Of a stretch of 21,426 nt of DNA, positions 6,062-13,694 are shown piece after piece. Positions within the stretch are counted from its first letter, which is position 1. The number at the start of each line of letters is the position of its first letter. Source of the DNA: a virus; IMG/VR virus record IMGVR_UViG_3300043410_001428, positions 1 through 21,426 of that record; one strand, 5' to 3'. The translations under genes and the position numbers were made by a program. The notes below the pieces were generated by a model. It made no database searches, was not told the DNA's origin, and worked only from the letters and a program-made list of their open reading frames with translations.

Positions 6062-6126
6062 TACCCCTGCCAAACAATTATTATTAACTAAGTGGTGTTG
6101 GTTATGTCAAAGGTGGGGGTATTTTT
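6062..6126 (+). terminator. Terminator-like long-loop hairpin
   Basis: TACCCCTGCC (6062-6071) pairs over ten positions, two of them G-U, with GGTGGGGGTA (6112-6121), followed by five T (6122-6126). The loop is 40 bases, unusually long for an intrinsic terminator, and includes a possible small inner stem TAAC/GTTA. It lies between the coiled-coil gene and the ATG at 6139, so it ends the small-gene cluster or acts as a leader structure for the next gene. Confidence 0.6.
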
Positions 6127-6138
6127 AAAACTATAACT

Positions 6139-6345
6139 ATGGAAAAATTAGGAATTAAAATATTTTTAACTAAAAGAAGTTTAGAATTATTACCAAGTTT
6201 AAGATTTTCCTTTTTTAAGGGTTATCCTCAAAGTGATGGTAAATATTATCCAAATGAATATGTTTTATGTTTTTCATTTTTAGTATTTAATATTGAAATT
6301 TGGAGCAATAAATTTTGGAAAGGGTTATTTAAAATAAATTTATAA
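6139..6345 (+). CDS. 68-residue hypothetical protein
   Basis: A 68-residue frame starts at ATG 6139 after the leader AAAACTATAACT, which resembles the A/T-rich leaders before other genes here. The sequence is basic and aromatic-rich (RFSFFKGYPQSDGKYYPNEY, then hydrophobic VLCFSFLVFNIEIW), giving one moderately hydrophobic strand or peripheral membrane segment near residues 42-55. It is very AT-rich, so chance openness of the frame is a concern, but it fills the gap between a hairpin and the next small gene with a three-base spacing. I do not recognise the family. Confidence that it is translated is moderate. Confidence 0.5.
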   Translation: MEKLGIKIFLTKRSLELLPSLRFSFFKGYPQSDGKYYPNEYVLCFSFLVFNIEIWSNKFWKGLFKINL

Positions 6346-6348
6346 CCT

Positions 6349-6462
6349 ATGAAAGCAATACAACTAATAAAGTTTTTTCTAATAAGTGTGCCATTGGCAT
6401 GTTTATTGTATATATTTGCACATACATACTTTGAAATCAAAAGACTATGTGGAAAGAAATAA
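6349..6462 (+). CDS. 37-residue single-span membrane protein
   Basis: This 37-residue frame begins at ATG 6349, three bases after the preceding stop, and overlaps the tail chaperone start by 16 bases. Almost the whole chain is one membrane span, LIKFFLISVPLACLLYIFA (about 6-24), flanked by a Lys near the N-terminus and a basic C-terminal tail ending in CGKK. Its overlap pattern matches real neighbours, but its shortness makes the call tentative. Small single-span proteins at this place might relate to lysis or membrane functions; nothing in the sequence proves it. Confidence 0.5.
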   Translation: MKAIQLIKFFLISVPLACLLYIFAHTYFEIKRLCGKK

Positions 6463-7118
6463 CCCTTTGGCAATATCAGCAGATAATTCCTATCATGACT
6501 AAACCTGATAAGGAATGGACTGAGATAGATGTGGACTATAAACTAATTTCTATCCTAACAGGTATGACACAATACCAAATAGATAGTTTGCCACTAGAAG
6601 AATTAAAAAAGGAAAGGGCAAAGCTAAAGTTTCTTAAGGAGGATATTACAGGTAAACCTGTTAAATACATTGAGGTTAATGGCAGAAGGTATCGAGTTAT
6701 TTATAACATAAAGGATATGCCATTCGCTAGGTATATTGAAAGCAAGGTATTTGGTAAGGATGTAGTATCCAACCTGCATAAAATATCAGCGTCAATGGTT
6801 ATGCCTCAAAAAAGGAATTGGTTAGGCAGATGGGTAGATGATATTTATGATGCAAGTAAACATGAACAATATAGTTTAGATATGCAGGAAGCAAAGTTTG
6901 TGGATGTGTATCATACCTTGGTTTTTTTTTATCAAGTATACAGAAATTGGATAGAAGTTTCAAAGGATTATATGACGGAGGAGATGGTGAGGATGGGGAT
7001 GACACAGGAGGAAGCGGATTCGGTAGTAACTCTTTTATACGCATCTATGGATGGCAATATACCGCAAGGCTTATTGCCGAACAGGAAAATATCAGCGTTA
7101 AAGCAGTATTTGAAATGA
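6447..7118 (+). CDS. Tail assembly chaperone, unshifted form
   Basis: The zero-frame product is 223 residues (MWKEITLWQYQQI...). The first 160 residues resemble the tail assembly chaperones (lambda G type) of Bacteroidota siphophages: an N-terminal W-x-E-I-T-L-x-Q-Y-Q-x-I, the ISILTGMTQYQIDSLPLEEL block (about 35-54), and a conserved middle ending at VYHTLVFF (154-161). The gene lies some 4 kb ahead of the tape measure gene, consistent with a role in folding the tape measure protein. A run of nine T at 6922-6930 sits at codons 159-162 and gives a T-TTT-TTT slippery site. After it, the zero frame continues for about 62 codons with G-rich codons (AGG, GGG) unlike the rest of the gene, while the -1 frame is also open. 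The downstream part in this frame may therefore be a tolerated overlap. Confidence 0.75.
   Translation: MWKEITLWQYQQIIPIMTKPDKEWTEIDVDYKLISILTGMTQYQIDSLPLEELKKERAKLKFLKEDITGKPVKYIEVNGRRYRVIYNIKDMPFARYIESKVFGKDVVSNLHKISASMVMPQKRNWLGRWVDDIYDASKHEQYSLDMQEAKFVDVYHTLVFFYQVYRNWIEVSKDYMTEEMVRMGMTQEEADSVVTLLYASMDGNIPQGLLPNRKISALKQYLK
6923..6929 (+). other. Candidate -1 frameshift slippery site (T-TTT-TTT)
   Basis: Within nine T (6922-6930), the zero-frame codons 6924-6926 and 6927-6929 are both TTT preceded by T, which fits the X-XXY-YYZ rule for -1 slippage. After slippage, reading resumes at TTA 6929-6931 and stays open to TAA 7202-7204. A sequencing length error in the homopolymer is the main alternative. 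Confidence 0.6.
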
Positions 7119-7204
7119 GTACAATAGAAGCACTAAATACAATGGCATATATGAAAGCCAAAAGCAGTTATGATAGAGAACAAATGAAGAAATTAAGGAA
7201 TTAA
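6929..7204 (+). CDS. Tail assembly chaperone, -1 frameshift extension
   Basis: The -1 frame is open from 6875 (after a TAG at 6872) to 7204 and has no ATG until late, so it is best read as an extension of the 6447 gene through the T-run. The predicted fusion has 161 zero-frame residues plus 91 -1-frame residues. The extension begins with a flexible Gly/Asp linker (YDGGDGEDGDDTGGSGFG) and then a compact helical part, YGWQYTARLIAEQENISVKA and following, like the T part of lambda G/GT chaperones, which contacts the tail tube and tape measure. Codon choice here (GGA, GAT, GGT, AAA) matches neighbouring genes better than the overlapping zero frame, supporting translation. The last stop codon falls inside a hairpin. 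Confidence 0.65.
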   Translation, partial: LSSIQKLDRSFKGLYDGGDGEDGDDTGGSGFGSNSFIRIYGWQYTARLIAEQENISVKAVFEMSTIEALNTMAYMKAKSSYDREQMKKLRN

Positions 7205-7219
7205 GGTCGCCCACCTTAA
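7201..7219 (+). repeat. Inverted repeat over the chaperone stop codon
   Basis: TTAAGGT (7201-7207) and ACCTTAA (7213-7219) form a 7-bp stem with loop CGCCC, covering the TAA at 7202-7204. It lies 17 bases before the stronger terminator hairpin. Confidence 0.5.
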
Positions 7220-7236
7220 GTTTGACATAGATGATT

Positions 7237-7266
7237 CCCCTGCTATTTCTATAGTGGGGGTTTTTT
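7237..7266 (+). terminator. Intrinsic terminator after tail chaperone
   Basis: CCCCTGCTAT (7237-7246) pairs over ten positions, two G-U, with ATAGTGGGGG (7251-7260) around a four-base loop TTCT, followed by six T (7261-7266). This is a textbook intrinsic terminator, placed inside the tail operon between the chaperone and the next structural gene. Partial read-through or antitermination would be needed for downstream expression unless a promoter is hidden nearby. Confidence 0.85.
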
Positions 7267-7304
7267 ATGTGCGGTATTTAGGACTTATTTGGCTATTTAA
7301 GTTT

Positions 7305-8021
7305 ATGAGTGAAGCAAAGGCACAGGCACAAGCATTAGCAGATGGATTTCTAGCCTCATTAGGGGATAAGTATGATGTCTATAAGATAGGCGAATACCCA
7401 ACCTTTGAGGAGGTGCTAATGTATTATGGTACATTGTTTAATCAGGTAGCACAACAGGAATTAGAAAGTGCAGGAGCAGTTGCAACAGGTGCAATTACCG
7501 AACTAATTACTCCTAAAGTAACTAAGTTTGGGAATGATTATGAAATGATATTGGGTTATGATAAGAAAAACCCTGCGGCAGTTTACTATCGATTTGTAGA
7601 TAAGGGTGTTAAAGGATTTGGTGGTGTCAATGCAAGACCTAAAAATGTATTAAATAGTCCTTACAAATTTAGAAGTCCATATCCTAACGAGAAAATGATT
7701 AAGTCATTAGAGGAATGGTACAAGTTAGGTAAGGCAAAAGTTAGAACTGAAAGCCAAAAGAAAAACTTATCTGCATCACAATCTAAAAATAAAAAAATAA
7801 GTTCAATACCTAAAAAGCTGACCTTACGAGATATAGCTACAATGACTGCCTTTGCAATTAAAAGAGATGGTTTGAGAACAACTAATTTCGTAGGCAAATC
7901 AGTAGAGAAAGTATTTGATGCTGACTTTTATGATACAATAGCTTTGGCTTTAACTAGAGATATAGATTTACAAGTAAAACAAATGGTTAATAAAACTAAC
8001 AATAATGGCAATAACAATTAG
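7305..8021 (+). CDS. Probable neck/tail-completion-like structural protein
   Basis: I chose ATG 7305 (MSEAKAQAQALADGFLASLG; 238 residues). An in-frame GTG at 7254 would place the start inside the terminator hairpin. The layout, with AGAVATGAITELITPKV (about 63-79), a beta-rich stretch EMILGYDKKNPAAVYYRFVD, then GVKGFGG and a lysine/serine-rich central segment (about 140-175), is reminiscent of HK97 gp10-like or tail-completion proteins of Bacteroidota phages. This is a weak resemblance, judged by eye. The asparagine-rich C-terminus (NKTNNNGNNN) overlaps the next gene by 17 bases. Its place between the tail chaperone and tail proteins supports a virion role. Confidence 0.55.
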   Translation: MSEAKAQAQALADGFLASLGDKYDVYKIGEYPTFEEVLMYYGTLFNQVAQQELESAGAVATGAITELITPKVTKFGNDYEMILGYDKKNPAAVYYRFVDKGVKGFGGVNARPKNVLNSPYKFRSPYPNEKMIKSLEEWYKLGKAKVRTESQKKNLSASQSKNKKISSIPKKLTLRDIATMTAFAIKRDGLRTTNFVGKSVEKVFDADFYDTIALALTRDIDLQVKQMVNKTNNNGNNN

Positions 8022-9219
8022 TAGTGTTCCTGCAACATACGCAAGTATGCACGATGACCTATGGTTTGTAGCTTCCTCAACTAATAGCGGAACTACTAAC
8101 TTTAAGTTTGTGTATGATGTATACATTAATGGTTCACAGGTAACTAGAAGTAAGGTATTCCCTGCTCCAAGTGGGGAGGGTTCTTATGGTGTTTTTAACG
8201 CTTCTCCTATGGTAAGGGCATATGTAAGCAATTACTTTGAACCTTCAGGCAGTAGCGTATTAGTAGCCTCTAATGATAAAATAAAGGTGGATTACCAAGT
8301 GAGAATAGGCGAGGAGGTAAGTGGTGCAGTAGTTGCTGACCTAGCAAGTGGTAGTTATTCTGCTTACAATTACTATGCTCCTTTATTCGGAGATATATTT
8401 ACTGAGAATAGTGAGATACCATTAGTACTTTCCGATTATTATGATAACTTACTAATTGAAAATTACACAGATGATTGGTTATGTGATAGAGATAACTCCG
8501 ATATTACTATTGAATATGGCGACCAATTTTTTATTAGCTTCCTAAAAATAACAAGTGGTAGTTATAAATTATGGATAGAAACTATAAACGAAAGTAACGC
8601 AGTTCAAACCTCAGTAAGTGGGGATTTAACTATGGCAGGGCAGTTTAACTTATTTAACTTCCAAGCAGGAGCAATCAATGAATGGGCAGGAACAACATTA
8701 ATAACAGAAAACACATACGCTTACAATGTTTATATTACGCGTGGGGCGGCAGTTACTAGGGTATTACGATTCAGGCAAATATGTAACCCCAAGTTTAGAC
8801 AATATAACTTACATTTCCTCAACCGACTTGGTGGATATGATACAATGGCATTTCGACTTGTCAATAGACGAAGAAGTGAGTTCCAAAGAGCAAGTTACCG
8901 CAGAAACCCTTATCAATTATCAAATGGAACAATGACGAACATTGATGCTTACAATAAGTACAATGAAACGACATATAACTTTGCAGTACAACATACTGAT
9001 TATTACCAATTAACAAGTGATTGGGTTAATGACCAAGACTTTGCTTGGTTAGCACAATTAGTAGCTTCTCCTATTGTATATATGGAAGTGCAAGGAGCAT
9101 TTTTTCCTGTAACAATTAGAAACACAAACTATCAGTATAAGTATAAAGTTTCTGATGGATTATTTAACTTTGATTTAGAAGTTGAAGTAGGTAAATATTT
9201 AAACAGCCAATTTAGATAA
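8005..9219 (+). CDS. Bacteroidota-phage-type tail structural protein
   Basis: This 404-residue protein (MAITISSVPATYASMHDDLW) is rich in beta-strand and aromatic residues with no signal peptide or membrane span. The N-terminal part has a short-strand pattern with FKFVYDVYINGSQV (about 33-46) and NASPMVRAYVSNYF (about 65-78). The middle has LRFRQICNPKFRQYNLHFLN (about 253-272), and the C-terminus ends with a strand pair near TIRNTNYQYKYKVSDGLFNF. I associate this arrangement with a structural protein found ahead of the tape measure in Flavobacterium phages; its exact role (distal tail, baseplate or adaptor) is unknown. It overlaps the previous gene by 17 bases and the next by one base (TAATG), so the three are translationally coupled. 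Confidence 0.6.
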   Translation: MAITISSVPATYASMHDDLWFVASSTNSGTTNFKFVYDVYINGSQVTRSKVFPAPSGEGSYGVFNASPMVRAYVSNYFEPSGSSVLVASNDKIKVDYQVRIGEEVSGAVVADLASGSYSAYNYYAPLFGDIFTENSEIPLVLSDYYDNLLIENYTDDWLCDRDNSDITIEYGDQFFISFLKITSGSYKLWIETINESNAVQTSVSGDLTMAGQFNLFNFQAGAINEWAGTTLITENTYAYNVYITRGAAVTRVLRFRQICNPKFRQYNLHFLNRLGGYDTMAFRLVNRRRSEFQRASYRRNPYQLSNGTMTNIDAYNKYNETTYNFAVQHTDYYQLTSDWVNDQDFAWLAQLVASPIVYMEVQGAFFPVTIRNTNYQYKYKVSDGLFNFDLEVEVGKYLNSQFR

Positions 9220-11297
9220 TGATAAGGACTGAGATATATGTAGAAAACTATAAGTTAGACTTATTTCAAGATATAAGTACTGACTTTACCTATACTGTTG
9301 ATGATGTAGCAAGTTTCGGAACTAAGAACACATCATTTAGTAGGACTATTACTATACCATCTACCGCAAATAACAATAAGATATTAGGTTTTGCATTTGA
9401 TTTGAATATGCAACACGACCATAACCCTGATTTGCCTAATGTCAATACTAACTTTAGTCCTGCTGAGAGTGCTAACTGCGTTGTATATATTGATAAAATA
9501 CAAATATTTAAGGGAGTTATACGCATATTGGAAATACAAAATGTTAGAGGAGAGATACAATATCAATGTGCAGTATTTGGAGAACTTAGTGGCTTCATAA
9601 CTGAGTTAGGTAACAAGCGTTTAGAGGATTTAGATTTTAGTGAGTATAATCATACTTGGAATGTAACTTCTATTCAAGATAGTTGGGATACAATTAATGG
9701 TTCAGGATACTATTATCCATTAATTGATTATGGTAATGTTTCAAGTAATAAAGATGATTTTAGTGTTTCAGCATTTAGACCTGCTTTATATGTAAAGGAA
9801 TATATCGAGAAAATATTTGCAGGAACTAGTTACACTTTGAATTGTGATTTCTTTAATACTGATTTCTTTAAAAAATTAATCATACCAAACAATAGTCAGG
9901 GCATACAGGGTACAAACGATAGATTTATCCTAGCCACAATAGACGCAACTAAAACAATATTAAATAGTAACACTCCAACCGCACGAAACATTGATTTACC
10001 TTTTGACACTACGACTTTACTTAATTTTACAGAAGATGTGGCAAAAAGTAATTTTACATATACTGATGGTACTAAATCAATTAGAGCCTTAGCTTCAATT
10101 ACAGGTATTTATCAAACGGATGCGGCTTCTAGTATTACTGCTACTTTATCTATTGGTGGTGTTATAGTACAAACATTAACACAAACTACTAGTTCTGCAA
10201 ATAATCCTTTTACTTTTAACTTTGATTATACAGGAGAGATATTAAATACCAATATAGTTAAAATTAATATCAGCGTACCTAATACTGCAAATACCTATAT
10301 TGTAAGCATATCAAGTGCAAACTTTACATTTACTCAGTTAGCGGCACAATTAGCATCAGTTGCCTATAATGGTACTATATCAATGAATGCTAACTTACCA
10401 AAAGGTATATTCCAAAAGGATTTCTTTTTATCGGTATGTAAAATGTTTAACTTATATGTTTATCAAGATAACATTAATGATAAGCAAATAAACATCAAAC
10501 CATATATTGATTTCTATGATACCACAGGTGCAAACGCATTAGATTGGTCACAAAAAATAGATATGGGTAATCCTTTATCTATTAAACCAATGTCGCAATT
10601 AAACGCTAGATATTATTCATATAGATATAGTACTGATAATGATTACTACAATGAAAACTATCAAAAGAAATACAAACAAGGTTATGGCGATTATATTTAT
10701 GATTCCGAGTTTGATTTCGTAAGAGATACTGCAATTTCAGAAATCATATTTGCATCTTCGGTATTATTTCAACCAACAGGGCATGGTCATTCTGATAAAT
10801 ATTATACAACAATTTTTAAGTTATCAAATAATAATACCCAAGAAGATTCAATGGATTCTGTTATTCGTATTTTAATGGCTAAAAAATTAACTATTGACCA
10901 TCAGTGGCATATTAAAAGTGGCACTAATGGTAGTGGAAGTAATTTGGCTAGTTTATATGTATATGGATATGCAGGACATTTGGATGACCCTACTAATCCT
11001 ACTATTGATATTAACTTTGGTGTACCTAAGGAATTACAATTCCCTGCTACTACTTACCCAACTAATAACTTATTCAATACCTATCATTTACCTTATCTAT
11101 TAGAAATAACTAACATAGAAAGTAAATTACTAACTTGTAGGGTATATTTAACTGCTTTAGATATTTATCAATTAGATTTCAGTAAATACATTTGGATAAA
11201 TGGAACACTATTTAGATTGAATAAGATAGAAAGCTACGACCCTATGGACTATAGAACCACACAAATTAATTTATTAAAAGTGATAAATACCGACTAA
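9219..11297 (+). CDS. Large tail/baseplate-associated protein
   Basis: A 692-residue beta-rich protein. The N-terminus, IYVENYKLDLFQDISTDFTY (6-25) followed by NTSFSRTITIPSTANNNKI (37-55), matches a motif I recognise from tail proteins of Bacteroidota phages and prophages, where it recurs as N-T-S-F-S-K-T-I-x-I-P-G-T. The central part (about 220-390) is threonine- and asparagine-rich, suggestive of adhesin-like or carbohydrate-binding domains. The C-terminus contains the conserved-looking end KYIWINGTLFRLNKIESYDP (about 660-679). The overlap with both neighbours is one base (TAATG). The likely role is in the distal tail or tail-associated complex; enzymatic motifs were not seen. Confidence 0.65.
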   Translation: MIRTEIYVENYKLDLFQDISTDFTYTVDDVASFGTKNTSFSRTITIPSTANNNKILGFAFDLNMQHDHNPDLPNVNTNFSPAESANCVVYIDKIQIFKGVIRILEIQNVRGEIQYQCAVFGELSGFITELGNKRLEDLDFSEYNHTWNVTSIQDSWDTINGSGYYYPLIDYGNVSSNKDDFSVSAFRPALYVKEYIEKIFAGTSYTLNCDFFNTDFFKKLIIPNNSQGIQGTNDRFILATIDATKTILNSNTPTARNIDLPFDTTTLLNFTEDVAKSNFTYTDGTKSIRALASITGIYQTDAASSITATLSIGGVIVQTLTQTTSSANNPFTFNFDYTGEILNTNIVKINISVPNTANTYIVSISSANFTFTQLAAQLASVAYNGTISMNANLPKGIFQKDFFLSVCKMFNLYVYQDNINDKQINIKPYIDFYDTTGANALDWSQKIDMGNPLSIKPMSQLNARYYSYRYSTDNDYYNENYQKKYKQGYGDYIYDSEFDFVRDTAISEIIFASSVLFQPTGHGHSDKYYTTIFKLSNNNTQEDSMDSVIRILMAKKLTIDHQWHIKSGTNGSGSNLASLYVYGYAGHLDDPTNPTIDINFGVPKELQFPATTYPTNNLFNTYHLPYLLEITNIESKLLTCRVYLTALDIYQLDFSKYIWINGTLFRLNKIESYDPMDYRTTQINLLKVINTD

Positions 11298-13660
11298 TGG
11301 CTAACGAGAACGAAGTAATAATTAAAATATCCACCCAAAATCAGGAGGCGAATAAGCAATTAGACGAAACCAATAAGAAACTTGCCACCACTAATGATGA
11401 GATGGGTGAGCAGGAAACGAAACAAAAAAGTTTAAGGGCGCAGTATAAGGAATCCTTAGTAGAACTTGCTAAAATCGTTGATAAGTACGGAGAAACTTCA
11501 AAAGAAGCGGCAGAGGCAGGTAAAAGAAGTGCAGAGTTAGCTGACAAGATTGACTTTGTAAATAAAGCGGCTAAGGCATTTAATCCTGATGAAAAATTTA
11601 AGGCAGTTGCAGGAGCATTGACAGGTGTAGCAGGAGGTTTTTCTGCAGTGCAAGGTGTAATGGCATTGTTCGGTACTGAGAATAAAAAGGTTGAGGAAGC
11701 GTTATTGAAAGTTAATGCGGCGATGGCATTGACCTCAGGTTTAAACGCTATTGGAGATAGTATTGATAGCTTTAAATTACTTAATTTACAAATACAAAAT
11801 AGTACTACTTTTCAAAATGCAAACAATGCGGCTACTAAAACTGCGGCTGCAGTCCAAAAAGCGTTTGGAATAGAGGTAGAAGCTACTAGCACAGGATTTA
11901 AGGTACTTAAAGGTGCGATTGCGGCAACAGGTATCGGTTTATTAGTAGTTTTATTAGGGGAAGTTATTGCCAATTTTGATGCTATCAAGAAATGGATTAT
12001 GGATAGTCCATTAGGTAGTTTAGCAAAAGGTGTAGGTAATTTAGTTGAAGGATTTACTGATTTAATTGGTGTAACTAGTGAAGCAGAAAGAAATTTAGAT
12101 AAAGTTGCAAAGGCTACTGCAAGAGGTACGGAAGATATTGCCAATAGAATTAAAATATTACAGGCACAAGGAGGACATGAAAAAGAAATACATGAACTTA
12201 AACTTGCACAAATTGAGGAAGAGTTAAAGCTACTTAGATTATCCTTAAAAACTAAAGGTACTTTAACTGATGAGGAACAAAAGAAATTTAGAGAATTAAA
12301 TACTGCTAAGGCAGTTGAGAATGCGGCTTATAACAAAAAGGTTGCTGATGATGACAAGAAGGCTAACGATACAAAGGTAGCAGAACAAAAGAAAACCAAT
12401 GATAAGATAGCGGCACAAAATAAAAAAACGCAGGAAGAAATAGCGGCTGATAATAAGAAAGCAGATGAGTTGCTTTTGGAAATGCAGAACGAAACTAAAC
12501 TTGCTTATCTAACATCCGAAGAAGATAAACAAAAGGAAAAGTTAAGAATAGATAAGGAAGCTAAAGATAAGGAAATTGAGGAGTTAAAAATTAGTGAGGA
12601 AAAGAAAAAAGCGTTAAAGTTAGCAAATGAAGCAGACTACGAGGCTAAGAAAAAAGAAATAGATGATGCAATTAAGGCAGAGAGAAAAGAAAAGGATGAG
12701 GCATTTGAAACTGAATTAGCAGATTTACTATCTGAAACTAGAATTGCTAGGTTAAAGGATGGTAAAGAAAAAGAGTTAGGTACTTTAGATGAGGAATTAG
12801 TAAAAGAAACTAAGGCAGTATTAGCCAATGCTGATTATACTGAAACTCAAAAAACTTTATTAGTAACTGCACTAAAAGAAAAACATGGTGCAGAGGTAGC
12901 GGCGATAACTGCAAAATATGATAAAGAAGCATCCGAAAAAGAAGCAAATAGACTAAAAGAATTAATTGGTAACGAAGATTTATCATTCAAAGCTAGAAAA
13001 GGTTATGTTGATGATGCCATAAAACTAAATGAGAAGCAGTATGATGAGGGCAAAATTACCTTAGAAGAATACACTAAGACTGATAAGGAACTAAGTGATA
13101 CAAGAAAGGAATTAGCTAAGAAAGAGGCAGAACTTAGAAGTGAACAAATGACTAAGGTGGCTAATACATTAAAGAATGTATCTAAAGCCTTAGGAGAACA
13201 TACTATTGCAGGTAAGGCTACTGCGATTGCGGCGGCTACTATCGAAACTTATCAATCTGCTACTAGTGCGTTTGCTTCATTAGCTAAAATACCTATTATC
13301 GGTGTGCCATTGGGTATTGCGGCGGCTGCAGCGGCTATTGTTGCAGGTATTAAGAATGTTAAAAGCATTATGGCAATACAACCACCACCTGTTGCAGGAG
13401 GAGCAAGTGGACCAGGTTTTGTTGATATTCCACCACCATCAGGAGGAGGTTCAGCACCATCAATCCCGCCAAGTACAGGTGGAGGAGGTGGAGGTGCGTT
13501 ACCTGATATGGGAGGAGGCAGTGCGCCTATTATGCAATATGAAAGTGATAAGTATGCTAGTGGAGGTCAGGGTTCAGTTCGTGCTTATGTAGTTGAAAGG
13601 GATATTACTGATTCACAAGCTAGAGAAAGAGAGATACAAAATAAGGCTAACTTTAGATAA
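11297..13660 (+). CDS. Tail tape measure protein
   Basis: This 787-residue protein sets tail length and probably helps DNA entry. The evidence is size and architecture. Long charged coiled coils lie at about 10-90 and 270-620 (many KKxxE and EELKxxE heptads). A hydrophobic segment is near GAIAATGIGLLVVLLGEVIA (about 206-225). A second Ala-rich hydrophobic hairpin is near PIIGVPLGIAAAAAAIVAGI (about 666-685). It ends with a Pro/Gly-rich linker (PPPVAGGASGPGF, then GGGGGGALPDMGGG). The last stretch, AYVVERDITDSQARERE, resembles C-termini of Bacteroidota tape measure proteins. By the rule of about 0.15 nm per residue the tail would be somewhat over 100 nm long; this is an estimate. It overlaps the previous gene by one base. 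Confidence 0.9.
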   Translation: MANENEVIIKISTQNQEANKQLDETNKKLATTNDEMGEQETKQKSLRAQYKESLVELAKIVDKYGETSKEAAEAGKRSAELADKIDFVNKAAKAFNPDEKFKAVAGALTGVAGGFSAVQGVMALFGTENKKVEEALLKVNAAMALTSGLNAIGDSIDSFKLLNLQIQNSTTFQNANNAATKTAAAVQKAFGIEVEATSTGFKVLKGAIAATGIGLLVVLLGEVIANFDAIKKWIMDSPLGSLAKGVGNLVEGFTDLIGVTSEAERNLDKVAKATARGTEDIANRIKILQAQGGHEKEIHELKLAQIEEELKLLRLSLKTKGTLTDEEQKKFRELNTAKAVENAAYNKKVADDDKKANDTKVAEQKKTNDKIAAQNKKTQEEIAADNKKADELLLEMQNETKLAYLTSEEDKQKEKLRIDKEAKDKEIEELKISEEKKKALKLANEADYEAKKKEIDDAIKAERKEKDEAFETELADLLSETRIARLKDGKEKELGTLDEELVKETKAVLANADYTETQKTLLVTALKEKHGAEVAAITAKYDKEASEKEANRLKELIGNEDLSFKARKGYVDDAIKLNEKQYDEGKITLEEYTKTDKELSDTRKELAKKEAELRSEQMTKVANTLKNVSKALGEHTIAGKATAIAAATIETYQSATSAFASLAKIPIIGVPLGIAAAAAAIVAGIKNVKSIMAIQPPPVAGGASGPGFVDIPPPSGGGSAPSIPPSTGGGGGGALPDMGGGSAPIMQYESDKYASGGQGSVRAYVVERDITDSQAREREIQNKANFR

Positions 13661-13694
13661 ACGATAAACATTAACATTTAAACTATTTAATATT

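Noticed and set aside
7254-7304. GTG start inside the terminator for the gene at 7305
   Set aside because: The start would be within the right arm of the terminator stem; ATG 7305 gives a sensible N-terminus.
11500-13300. Possible recombination repeat from the many similar Lys/Glu stretches in the tape measure gene
   Set aside because: The similarity is explained by coiled-coil heptads; no long exact nucleotide repeat was seen.
13302-13592. 96-residue plus-strand frame inside the tape measure gene
   Set aside because: It is a shifted reading of the Gly/Pro-rich region, with low-complexity Gln/Val/His content and no initiation context.
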